Origin: Chloroflexota bacterium
GTDB lineage: Bacteria; Chloroflexota; Anaerolineae; Promineifilales; Promineifilaceae
Assembly: GCA_024223125.1 (NCBI GenBank)
Contig: JAAEOP010000289.1
Span: 1-47,875, forward strand
DNA: 47,875 nucleotides
Direction of reading: 5' to 3'
This document shows, in pieces, positions 1 to 7,423 of the stretch. Within the stretch, counting starts at the first letter, position 1; every line of letters begins with the position of its first letter. The position numbers and the translations under genes were made by a program. A model generated the notes under the pieces. It had not been told where the DNA came from. It was given only the letters and a program-made list of their open reading frames with translations, and made no database searches.

Positions 1-162
1 AACAACATTCGTGGAGAATTAACCCGACGCGGCCACGATCTTTTTCCAGCCCATCAGCGAATACATTTTGGTGGAGGACAGGTCATAGTACGCGATCCTG
101 AATCTGGAGTTCTTATCGGCGGCAGCGAACCACGCAATGATGGCACGGCCGTTGGTTTCTAA
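1..162 (+). CDS. ggt: gamma-glutamyltransferase, C-terminal end (partial)
   Basis: The frame is open from the first base to TAA at 160-162 and gives 53 residues with no start in the window. It contains HFGGGQ, a DPESGVLIGGSEPR stretch and a terminal DGTAVGF. This matches the usual end of the small subunit of gamma-glutamyltransferase (FGGGQ..., DP.tGvl.GasDpR.DG.a.G). The enzyme cleaves gamma-glutamyl bonds of glutathione and related compounds, and is usually exported and self-processing. The catalytic Thr and signal peptide lie outside the window. The stop is 24 bases before the next ATG, so it may share a transcript with the MoxR operon. The family call is fairly safe; substrate cannot be judged. 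Confidence 0.8.
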   Translation, partial: NNIRGELTRRGHDLFPAHQRIHFGGGQVIVRDPESGVLIGGSEPRNDGTAVGF

Positions 163-186
163 AGAAGGATTTTGAAACTGAATCAT

Positions 187-1131
187 ATGAAAGAAATTCA
201 ACAATACGCTCAAAAAATAATAGATAATGTTGACCAGGTCATTATCGGCAAACGGGAAGAATTAAAACTGCTGCTGATAACATTGTTATGCGAAGGCCAT
301 ACTTTGCTGGAAGACGTGCCCGGCGTGGGCAAAACAATGCTGGCACGAGCGATTGCCATCAGTTTGGGGATTCAGTTCAAGCGGCTGCAATGCACTCCTG
401 ACTTGCTGCCCAACGATGTCACCGGCGTCTCTATTTTTGACCAGCAGAAGCAGCAGTTTAACTTTATTCCTGGCCCAGCCTTCAGTAACATTTTGCTGGC
501 CGATGAAATTAACCGGGCCACCCCCCGTACCCAATCAGCCCTTTTAGAAGCGATGGGGGAACGACAAGTAACGGTTGATGGAATAACGCATCTGTTAGAT
601 CGGCCGTTTTTCGTCATCGCCACCCAAAACCCTATTGAATACGAGGGGACGTTTTCACTACCCGAAGCCCAACTCGATCGCTTCTTCATGAAAATTAGCC
701 TGGGCTATCTGGATGAAAGCGCCGAAAACCAGATGCTCATCAATCTGGGCGGCGTGCATCCCATTGAGACGATTGACCAGGTAGTAGACGGCCGTCGCCT
801 GCCAGAAATGGCCCAAAAAGTATGGGAGGTACACGTAGATGACACCGTGCGCGAATATATTGTGCGTCTTGTTTTTGGCACACGCCGTCATAAAGATTTG
901 CTGTTGGGGGCCAGCCCACGCGGTTCCCATTCATTGTATCGAGGAATTCAGGCGTATGCAGCCCTACACGGCCGTGACTACACCCTGCCCGACGACGTAA
1001 AAACCCTGGCCCCCTCCATTCTGGCTCACCGCTGCCTCATCCACCCCGAAAGCGCCCTACGCGGCGTCACCGCCACCCGCCTTTTAGAAGACATTATCCA
1101 AAACACTCCTCTCGATATTGGCGAATTGTAA
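187..1131 (+). CDS. MoxR-family AAA+ ATPase
   Basis: A 314-residue MoxR-type ATPase. Visible motifs are Walker A (DVPGVGKT, residues 43-50), Walker B (LLADEI, 103-108), sensor 1 (ATQNP, 145-149) and an LDRF arginine-finger segment (163-166), with the small helical lid domain in the C-terminal third. MoxR proteins are cytosolic chaperone-like ATPases that act with DUF58/VWA partners; here the DUF58 gene follows after 30 bases. The start is uncertain. AAGGA at 165-169 is 17 bases from ATG 187 and only 2 from an in-frame TTG at 172 that would add five residues. The stop lies in a short array of AATTGTC heptamers. Cellular target unknown. Confidence 0.93.
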   Translation: MKEIQQYAQKIIDNVDQVIIGKREELKLLLITLLCEGHTLLEDVPGVGKTMLARAIAISLGIQFKRLQCTPDLLPNDVTGVSIFDQQKQQFNFIPGPAFSNILLADEINRATPRTQSALLEAMGERQVTVDGITHLLDRPFFVIATQNPIEYEGTFSLPEAQLDRFFMKISLGYLDESAENQMLINLGGVHPIETIDQVVDGRRLPEMAQKVWEVHVDDTVREYIVRLVFGTRRHKDLLLGASPRGSHSLYRGIQAYAALHGRDYTLPDDVKTLAPSILAHRCLIHPESALRGVTATRLLEDIIQNTPLDIGEL

Positions 1132-1161
1132 ATTGTCAATTGTCAAATAGCGTCTCAGGAT

Positions 1162-2439
1162 ATGAAACAATTTTCCACGCTCATTCTGATTATGCTGATT
1201 GTGGCCTTTTTGCTGCGGGTAGATTTCATCTTCTATGTCATCTACCTCTGTATCGGAGTGTATGCCTGGAGCCGTTGGTCTACGCCACGCGCTTTGCAGA
1301 ATTTGGTCAGCAGTCGCCGTTACAACAGCCATGCCTTTTGGGGTGAATCCATTCCCATCACTATCCGACTACAAAACAGCGGCCGCATTCCTCTGCCCTG
1401 GATTCGTATTTCAGAAAGTGTGGCGGTGCATCTAAAGCAGGGCAGTCAGGTCAATGAACTGTTTTCTTTGGGATACAAAAAATCTACCCAATTCACTTAC
1501 CATATCACCGCCCGAAAGCGTGGTTATTATCAGCTTGGCCCCATGCACCTGACGACAGGTGATCTATTTGGCATTGTGCCCCCCGTCTCGGCTGTGTTAC
1601 CGGCCGAATACATCACCATTTACCCGCGCATCATTCCTCTGACAAAGCTGGGGCTGCCTTCGCGGCTGCCGTTTGGCACAATCGGCAGCCGCCAACGTCT
1701 CTTTGCAGACCCGGCCCGCCCGATGGGAATACGTCACTTTCGCTCTGGTGATTCGATACGCCAGATTAACTGGAAAGCGAGCGCCCACACCCGCCAATTG
1801 GTCGTCAAAACATACGAACCGGCAATTTCATTGGAAACAGCCATCCTCCTCGATCTACACGCCGACTCTTACCAACGCCAAAATCGCAGCAACGTTGTGG
1901 AGTGGGCAATTGAGGTAACCGCTTCATTGGCTGCTCATCTGGTAGATCGGCGGCAAGCGGTTGGTCTCATTACCAATGGCATTGACCCCATGAATATTGG
2001 CGCTGGCCCCGAATTTGATGAGATCAGCGGCCGTTTACTACGCCACACATCCGCCCACATTCAGGAAAATCCTTTGGCCTATTTACCGCCCCACATTCCG
2101 CCGCGCAACGGTCGTGTCCATCTCATCAAAATCCTGGAACGACTAGCCCGCATAGAATCTGACCATACCCTGCCATTGTCTGCCTGGGCAGCTGCGGCCG
2201 TCTCCCATCTCAGTTGGGGCGTCACCATCCTCGTCATCACCCCTCACGGCTCAGAAGAGGTGTGCCAGACGCTACACCATCTCGTCAGAACCGGATTCAA
2301 CCCCGTTCTCATCACTGTAGAACCAGACGCTAACTTTGGCCTGGTACGGCAGCGCGCCCATCGTCTGGGTTTTACCGCTTACAACATCAGTAACCTGTAT
2401 GATTTAGATAGTTGGCGACGGCCGCTACAAACAATCTAA
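1162..2439 (+). CDS. DUF58 domain protein, membrane-anchored
   Basis: A 425-residue protein with two hydrophobic N-terminal segments (about residues 5-20 and 22-36), a beta-rich middle part and the DUF58 signature around 189-207 (RHFRSGDSIRQINWKAS). A VWA-like segment follows with an LDLHADS strand near 230, where a metal-binding Asp is expected. DUF58 proteins are regular partners of MoxR ATPases in bacterial membranes; their biochemical role is poorly known. The gene lies 30 bases after the MoxR gene, and its stop overlaps the next start (TAATG), so the three genes form a coupled operon. Length and layout are normal for the family. Confidence 0.92.
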   Translation: MKQFSTLILIMLIVAFLLRVDFIFYVIYLCIGVYAWSRWSTPRALQNLVSSRRYNSHAFWGESIPITIRLQNSGRIPLPWIRISESVAVHLKQGSQVNELFSLGYKKSTQFTYHITARKRGYYQLGPMHLTTGDLFGIVPPVSAVLPAEYITIYPRIIPLTKLGLPSRLPFGTIGSRQRLFADPARPMGIRHFRSGDSIRQINWKASAHTRQLVVKTYEPAISLETAILLDLHADSYQRQNRSNVVEWAIEVTASLAAHLVDRRQAVGLITNGIDPMNIGAGPEFDEISGRLLRHTSAHIQENPLAYLPPHIPPRNGRVHLIKILERLARIESDHTLPLSAWAAAAVSHLSWGVTILVITPHGSEEVCQTLHHLVRTGFNPVLITVEPDANFGLVRQRAHRLGFTAYNISNLYDLDSWRRPLQTI

Positions 2440-4124
2440 TGAAATCACAACGGCCCAAAAACACCGTCTCACCAGACAAATTAGAACAGAGCGAAACAAT
2501 CGCCTATGCCACCAACAAATGGTCGCGTACCGTTGTGCAGCCATTTTTAATAGCTCTGGTAATGACAGCATTTTTCACTTCGTTGACCGTCGTCATCACC
2601 ATCCTGACTGATGAGCCAGTCTATATCAACTTATGGCCTATGTTTTTCCTGACCATTTTAGAAGCAATTTACACCACCATCTGGCTGGACCATCCTGAAC
2701 GCCGCCAGTTGAACAAAGCTGCTTACCGGGCAGCCGAATTCACACTGATTCTGCTCATCTTGCGCGTTTATACCTGGGCGCTCACGGCCGATTTCCCTCA
2801 CCTGTCACAGTTAGCCGATTATTTACGCTACCCTTACCTGTTGGTTTCAGATGGCGTTTTCATCGTGGGCGCTGTTTTAGTTTTCTTGGCCTGGGCGCGG
2901 GCCATTATCACCAGCCATACGTTTAACGTTTTAGCCATTGACCGCGCCGAAGCGTATTACTATACCTTACCCCCCAATGAACGGGATATTGGCGCCAAAC
3001 CCGCTTTTTCTAACCGGGCGGCCGTTGTGGATGGGCTGCTCCAACAGTGGGTTGCGGGTGGGGTTGTACTGATGGTGGTTGCGGCCGTTGTCGCTCTGGC
3101 CCCCTTTGAAACCGACATACAAAATCGTCTATTTTCCTTCCAAAGACTCAATTTGCCCACCCCCCTCATTCTTGTCCTGCTCATCTACTTTGTGGGCGGT
3201 CTCATCCTGCTTAGTCAGGCCCATTTGGGCGCTCTGAACGCCCGCTGGCTGCACAAAGGCGTCATCAAACAGCCAGAAGTCGAACGGGGCTGGCATCGTT
3301 ACACAACATGGCTACTGTTGACAGTCGCCATCGTTGCCCTCTTTTTACCGCTCGGTTCCACCTTTATCATTGGTCAAATTTTAGAAAAGATTTTCGTGGC
3401 AATTGCTACCTTTGTTACCATTCTCAGCTATCTATTTGTTTTCTTATTGGGCTTACTCCTGGCTCCATTTAACAACAATCGTGTTGCCGAATCCACCCCC
3501 GAAGCAATACCCACCAGCCCACCACCTACGCCCCAACCTACAGCGCTGCCCACCTCTACCGCGCCAGCCGATGAGACGGCCCAGCTTATTTTCAGCTCCG
3601 CTTTCTGGACTGTAGCAATTGTTATGGCCGTCATTGCCATCAGCTTTTTTCTGCGTGACCGGGGCGTGCGGCTTAATGTAGAATTGTTCAAGCAATTGGG
3701 GCGCGGTTTGCTCAATTGGGTAGGCAGCTTATGGCAGGACACGGCCGACTACGCAAATGATTTCAGCCAGGTAATACGCACCCGGCTACAACGCAAAGAG
3801 AGTAAAGAGGAAGTCAACTCATCCTGGCGATTTTTTCGCCTAAATGCCCTCTCACCCCGCGACCAGATTCGTTACTTCTACCTTTCCACTGTCAAACGAG
3901 CCAAAGACAAAGGCGTCAAACGGGATCAAAGTGAAACCCCGCTGGAATATTCGACCGATTTGAAAGAATCATGGCCTGATGCCGAAGTGGAAATTGATGA
4001 TTTAACAGACGCTTTTCTCCGTGCCCGTTACAGCCAGGATAATATAGAAGAAAGTGATGTCAATCCGGTAAAAAAAGATTGGAAAAAAGTCAAATCCCGT
4101 ATTCGCAATCGTATCTGGGAGTAA
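2439..4124 (+). CDS. polytopic membrane protein with C-terminal DUF4129
   Basis: A 561-residue protein. It starts with several membrane helices, including residues about 28-55 and pairs around 105-165, 190-260 and 290-350. A Pro/Thr-rich stretch (about 360-385) precedes one more helix, and a cytosolic tail ends in a DUF4129 domain. Its marks are a RYFYLSTVKRAK helix, ETPLEYS, and a final DLTDAFLRARYS segment. ATG 2439 overlaps the DUF58 stop, so translation is probably coupled. MoxR-DUF58 operons usually include a transglutaminase-domain protein that ends in DUF4129. Here I see the DUF4129 tail and helices but no transglutaminase Cys-His-Asp core, so this may be a reduced third partner. Confidence 0.8.
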   Translation: MKSQRPKNTVSPDKLEQSETIAYATNKWSRTVVQPFLIALVMTAFFTSLTVVITILTDEPVYINLWPMFFLTILEAIYTTIWLDHPERRQLNKAAYRAAEFTLILLILRVYTWALTADFPHLSQLADYLRYPYLLVSDGVFIVGAVLVFLAWARAIITSHTFNVLAIDRAEAYYYTLPPNERDIGAKPAFSNRAAVVDGLLQQWVAGGVVLMVVAAVVALAPFETDIQNRLFSFQRLNLPTPLILVLLIYFVGGLILLSQAHLGALNARWLHKGVIKQPEVERGWHRYTTWLLLTVAIVALFLPLGSTFIIGQILEKIFVAIATFVTILSYLFVFLLGLLLAPFNNNRVAESTPEAIPTSPPPTPQPTALPTSTAPADETAQLIFSSAFWTVAIVMAVIAISFFLRDRGVRLNVELFKQLGRGLLNWVGSLWQDTADYANDFSQVIRTRLQRKESKEEVNSSWRFFRLNALSPRDQIRYFYLSTVKRAKDKGVKRDQSETPLEYSTDLKESWPDAEVEIDDLTDAFLRARYSQDNIEESDVNPVKKDWKKVKSRIRNRIWE

Positions 4125-4153
4125 ATTCCCAGGCTGAAACAAGAAGTACGCTA

Positions 4154-6496
4154 ATGAATCTAAAAATAGAAAGCAGCGATCTAAATCAGGATAACGCGAC
4201 CGACCAAGATTTACGTAGTCGTCTGCTGCGATATTATCTTCTGTTTACCGGCTTCATGCTGCTTATTGCCTTGCTGCTGGCCCAGATGATGATTAACCGA
4301 CAGCGTCAGGAACAGCAAACGGCCGTCAGCCAACACACCCAATTCATCGCCCAACAAATCCCCCACCTACCGACCGATACCGATTGGTTGGCGCTCACTG
4401 GCCTACCTCCTCAAGCCATCATCCTGATTTTGAACCCGGACGGCGAAACCAGCCAGAATATTGGCACGGCCGATGTACCCAACATCCCCGTCTACCGCGC
4501 CTGGCACAATGATCTCATCCCCCAGGTTCTAACCGTCGAAGCGGGTAGTTTCATCAGCGCCGACCCGGAAGGCGACCAATGGCTGCACACCTTTGCTACA
4601 ATTCCTACAGACGGCCGTCGCCTGCTTATTCATCAACCAACGGATGTGGCTTTTACGGCCGTAGACATCATTTACCAAGTCTGGTTCATCGCCCTCCTCA
4701 TGTTCCTGGCTGGGGGCATCTTTTCTTGGATCATCCTTTCCCACCAGATCATTCAACCTTTAGAACAGTTAAGTGAATACAGTGGCCTCATTCGTTGGCG
4801 CGGCCGTGTGTACTCCGACGAAAAAGAAAATCTGGACAACCTCACCCATCGTCCCGACCAGATTGGCGATCTGACCCGCACCCTCATCGCCATGGAAGAA
4901 GACATTGACACTCGTTTTCTTCAGCTTTCCATTTTGCTAGAAACCAGCCGGGTTGTAGCCGCCTCATTAGACATCGCTGAACTGTTAAACAATATTTTAG
5001 ACCAGGTGCAAAATTTATTCGATGTGGAATATTGCGCCATCGTTGCTTTAGACCGGCGGGCTGATGTTTTTCGCATTCGCGCCCATCATGGGCTGTCGGC
5101 CGACTACGTGCAGCAGTTACGCATCGCCCCTGCAGAGCCAAACTCACCCTCCATGCGTGCCCTACGCAACCAGACCCCCATCCAGGTTGCCAACACGGAA
5201 ACAGACCTCGCTTTTGTGTCGCTCCGGCCTCGCGCCCGCGCCGAAGGCTATCAATCTGTTTTGGCAATTCCCCTACAAACAATTCATGCTGCTCCGGCTG
5301 TCTTGCTGTTGTACAAAGCTGCCCCGTACCGTTACAGTTACACCGAATTGGAATTGGCCTCCAGCTTCGGCCATCACGCCTCTATCGCCATGGAAAACGC
5401 GGAACTGTACGCCCGCACCGATGAACAATTACAGGAGCAAACGCGCCGCCTGGAAGCGATTGTAGAAAGTTTGGAAGACGGCTTGATTTTGGAAGGGGTA
5501 GACGGCCGTGTTCTTTACTGCAATCATCAAGCCGCCCTCTGGTTGGGAATGGGTCGCCAGGTTGCCCGCCGTCAAACCGGCGCCCAATTGTTTAACCATA
5601 TTCTGCCAGCCACAATTGACGCAGAACAGATACATGAGCAATATCAAACGGCCGTTGCCGGAACTGGCCCCCGTAGTTTTGATCTGGTATACCAACCGAA
5701 ACACATTCCAGGGCGAGACCTTCGCATTCATCTATTCGACGTGACTGATGTCGCTGGAGAGATTGTAGGCCGGGGGCAATTGTGGCAAGACATCAGCAAA
5801 GACAAAGAACTGGATCGCATGAAATCGGCCCTGCTCTCCACCGTTTCCCACGAACTGCGAACCCCATTGGCGACCATCAAAGGGTATGCCAGTACGCTGT
5901 TAGCCAGCGATGTGGAATGGAACGCGGCCGCACAACGAGAATTTCTACAGACCATCAGCGACGAAACGGACCGGCTGGCAACACTGGTCAAAAACCTGCT
6001 AGATTTGTCCCGCATAGAAGCTGGTCTGCTCAATATTCAACGTGAAAAGTACGCCCTCAACGATCTACTCCAGGAAGTTCTGCACAGTTTTGATCCAGCG
6101 TTGAACGGCCGTTTACACTTAAACCTGACCCCCAACCTACCCCCCGTCCCCATGGACATTTCCCGCATTAGCGCCGTCATACGCAACCTGGTAGAAAACG
6201 CCTTCAAGTATTCTCCGCCAGAAGCGCCCATTGATATTGTAACCGGTCAGGAAAACGGCCGTGTCATCTTCACCGTCCGCGATTATGGTCCCGGCATTCC
6301 CCCAGACCTGCAAGACAAAATCTTTGACCGCTTTTTCCGCGCCGACAATCGCCTGACTCGTCAAGTCGGGGGTGTGGGCTTGGGGTTGGCAATTTGTAAA
6401 GGGTTTATGGCAGCGCACAACGGCCGTGTATGGGTGCAACCGGCTAATCCTGGCGTCATCTTTGGTTTTGCGCTGCCGGTTGAGATTGGAGATTAG
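4154..6496 (+). CDS. membrane sensor histidine kinase (GAF-PAS-HisKA-HATPase)
   Basis: A 780-residue kinase. Order: TM helix at about 25-47, extracytoplasmic sensor loop 48-170, TM helix 172-196, linker of HAMP length, GAF domain about 262-416, short coiled coil, PAS-like domain 430-545, HisKA with the phosphoacceptor His566 in SHELRTP, and an ATPase domain with an N-box (NLVENAFKYS), a G1 box (DYGPGIP), an F box (FDRFFR) and a G2 box (GGVGLGLAI, 739-747). All catalytic boxes are intact. The start at ATG 4154 lies 29 bases after the previous stop; an upstream in-frame start would overlap the previous gene. The response regulator follows 155 bases later and is the likely partner. Signal unknown. 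Confidence 0.93.
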   Translation: MNLKIESSDLNQDNATDQDLRSRLLRYYLLFTGFMLLIALLLAQMMINRQRQEQQTAVSQHTQFIAQQIPHLPTDTDWLALTGLPPQAIILILNPDGETSQNIGTADVPNIPVYRAWHNDLIPQVLTVEAGSFISADPEGDQWLHTFATIPTDGRRLLIHQPTDVAFTAVDIIYQVWFIALLMFLAGGIFSWIILSHQIIQPLEQLSEYSGLIRWRGRVYSDEKENLDNLTHRPDQIGDLTRTLIAMEEDIDTRFLQLSILLETSRVVAASLDIAELLNNILDQVQNLFDVEYCAIVALDRRADVFRIRAHHGLSADYVQQLRIAPAEPNSPSMRALRNQTPIQVANTETDLAFVSLRPRARAEGYQSVLAIPLQTIHAAPAVLLLYKAAPYRYSYTELELASSFGHHASIAMENAELYARTDEQLQEQTRRLEAIVESLEDGLILEGVDGRVLYCNHQAALWLGMGRQVARRQTGAQLFNHILPATIDAEQIHEQYQTAVAGTGPRSFDLVYQPKHIPGRDLRIHLFDVTDVAGEIVGRGQLWQDISKDKELDRMKSALLSTVSHELRTPLATIKGYASTLLASDVEWNAAAQREFLQTISDETDRLATLVKNLLDLSRIEAGLLNIQREKYALNDLLQEVLHSFDPALNGRLHLNLTPNLPPVPMDISRISAVIRNLVENAFKYSPPEAPIDIVTGQENGRVIFTVRDYGPGIPPDLQDKIFDRFFRADNRLTRQVGGVGLGLAICKGFMAAHNGRVWVQPANPGVIFGFALPVEIGD

Positions 6497-6522
6497 GCGC
6501 TAACAACGACAAAATTTGTCGA

Positions 6523-6630
6523 TAGTCAGGAAAATAATGAATTGTGAATAATTAATAACGAATTGTGAAGTGCAGATTCATTCACCATTCACAATTCATT
6601 ATTAGTTATTCATTATTCCCCATTACCCAC
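6523..6630 (+). repeat. heptamer array with inverted arms, kinase-regulator gap
   Basis: The gap holds AT-rich 7-nt repeats: AATTGTGAATAATTAAT on the left, and ATTCACA-ATTCATT-ATTAGTT-ATTCATT-ATTCCCC-ATTACCC on the right. The two halves are partly complementary (AATGAATTGTGAAT against ATTCACAATTCATT) and can form a long hairpin between the kinase and regulator genes. It could lower read-through or protect the mRNA, but no T-run follows. It belongs to the same kind of array found in other gaps of this window. Confidence 0.7.
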
Positions 6631-6639
6631 CTACCGCGC

Positions 6640-6645
6640 TAAAAT
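6640..6645 (+). promoter_or_regulatory. possible -10 box for a leaderless regulator mRNA
   Basis: TAAAAT ends six bases before ATG 6652, so a start about seven bases downstream of this box would fall on the ATG itself. There is no Shine-Dalgarno sequence before this gene, which fits a leaderless message. No clear -35 box is visible. This is weak evidence from position and base content only. Confidence 0.3.
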
Positions 6646-6651
6646 AGAACC

Positions 6652-7338
6652 ATGATCACCAAAATCCTTGTTGTTGAGGACGAAAAACCCCTACGCGAAT
6701 TTATCAGCCGTAATCTAGCTGCTCGCGGTTTTCAAATCTTCAGTGCCAGCAATGGGCTGGAAGCGCTGGCCATTTTCAACACCGAAACCGTTGATCTCAT
6801 CATCCTCGATGTGATGATGCCCCATATGGACGGGCTAGAAACATGCCGCCGCGTCCGCCAGGTCTCCACCGTCCCCATCATCATCCTCACCGCTCTGGGT
6901 GAAGAAGCCGACAAAGTAATGGCTCTAGATCAGGGCGCCGATGATTATCTGGTTAAACCATTTGGCATTGAAGAATTGTTAGCTCGTGTACGAGCCATTA
7001 TGCGACGGATGAAGTGGCAGAAACGGCCGTCAACCACCCACGAACTACTGCAATACGGCGACGTCCAATTAGACCCCCAGGCTCACACGGCCGTCTGTCG
7101 CGGCCGTCCCCTCAAACTCACCCGCACCGAATACGACCTGCTGCATTACTTCATGCAAAACATCGGCAAAGCGCTGCCCCACCGCGCCATTCTGCAAGCC
7201 GTCTGGGGCCCTGAATATGGGAATGAGGCTGAGTATCTTCGTGTTTATATCGGCCGTTTGCGCCGCAAAATAGAAGCAGACCCCACCAACCCCCAATATC
7301 TCAAAACCGAATACGGCATCGGCTACCGTTTTGGCTAA
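6652..7338 (+). CDS. OmpR/PhoB-family response regulator
   Basis: A 228-residue regulator. The receiver domain has the acidic pocket (Glu9-Asp10), phosphoacceptor Asp53 in ILDVMMP, Thr80 and Lys102 in LVKPFG. A winged-helix DNA-binding domain of OmpR type covers about 125-226, with the usual LTRTEYDLL helix start and a terminal RTVRGIGYR-like segment (here KTEYGIGYRFG). It follows the histidine kinase in the same direction and is its likely partner. No Shine-Dalgarno sequence is seen. The set of regulated genes is unknown; the next gene encodes an unusual HisKA-bearing DUF4139 protein. Confidence 0.94.
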   Translation: MITKILVVEDEKPLREFISRNLAARGFQIFSASNGLEALAIFNTETVDLIILDVMMPHMDGLETCRRVRQVSTVPIIILTALGEEADKVMALDQGADDYLVKPFGIEELLARVRAIMRRMKWQKRPSTTHELLQYGDVQLDPQAHTAVCRGRPLKLTRTEYDLLHYFMQNIGKALPHRAILQAVWGPEYGNEAEYLRVYIGRLRRKIEADPTNPQYLKTEYGIGYRFG

Positions 7339-7423
7339 CAAGCGCCCGGTGCTTTGTGCTAAACTATTGATCATTATTCAAAATCAAGTTTCTGCACCCT
7401 AAAAATGCGAGGTTAAAATAATA

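Noticed and set aside
1235..1435. Plus-strand frames inside the DUF58 gene
   Set aside because: Out-of-frame shadows; no family pattern and no ribosome site.
4079..4153. Earlier start of the histidine kinase
   Set aside because: The 25 extra residues overlap the DUF4129 gene and are not hydrophobic or conserved in type; ATG 4154 follows the previous stop directly.
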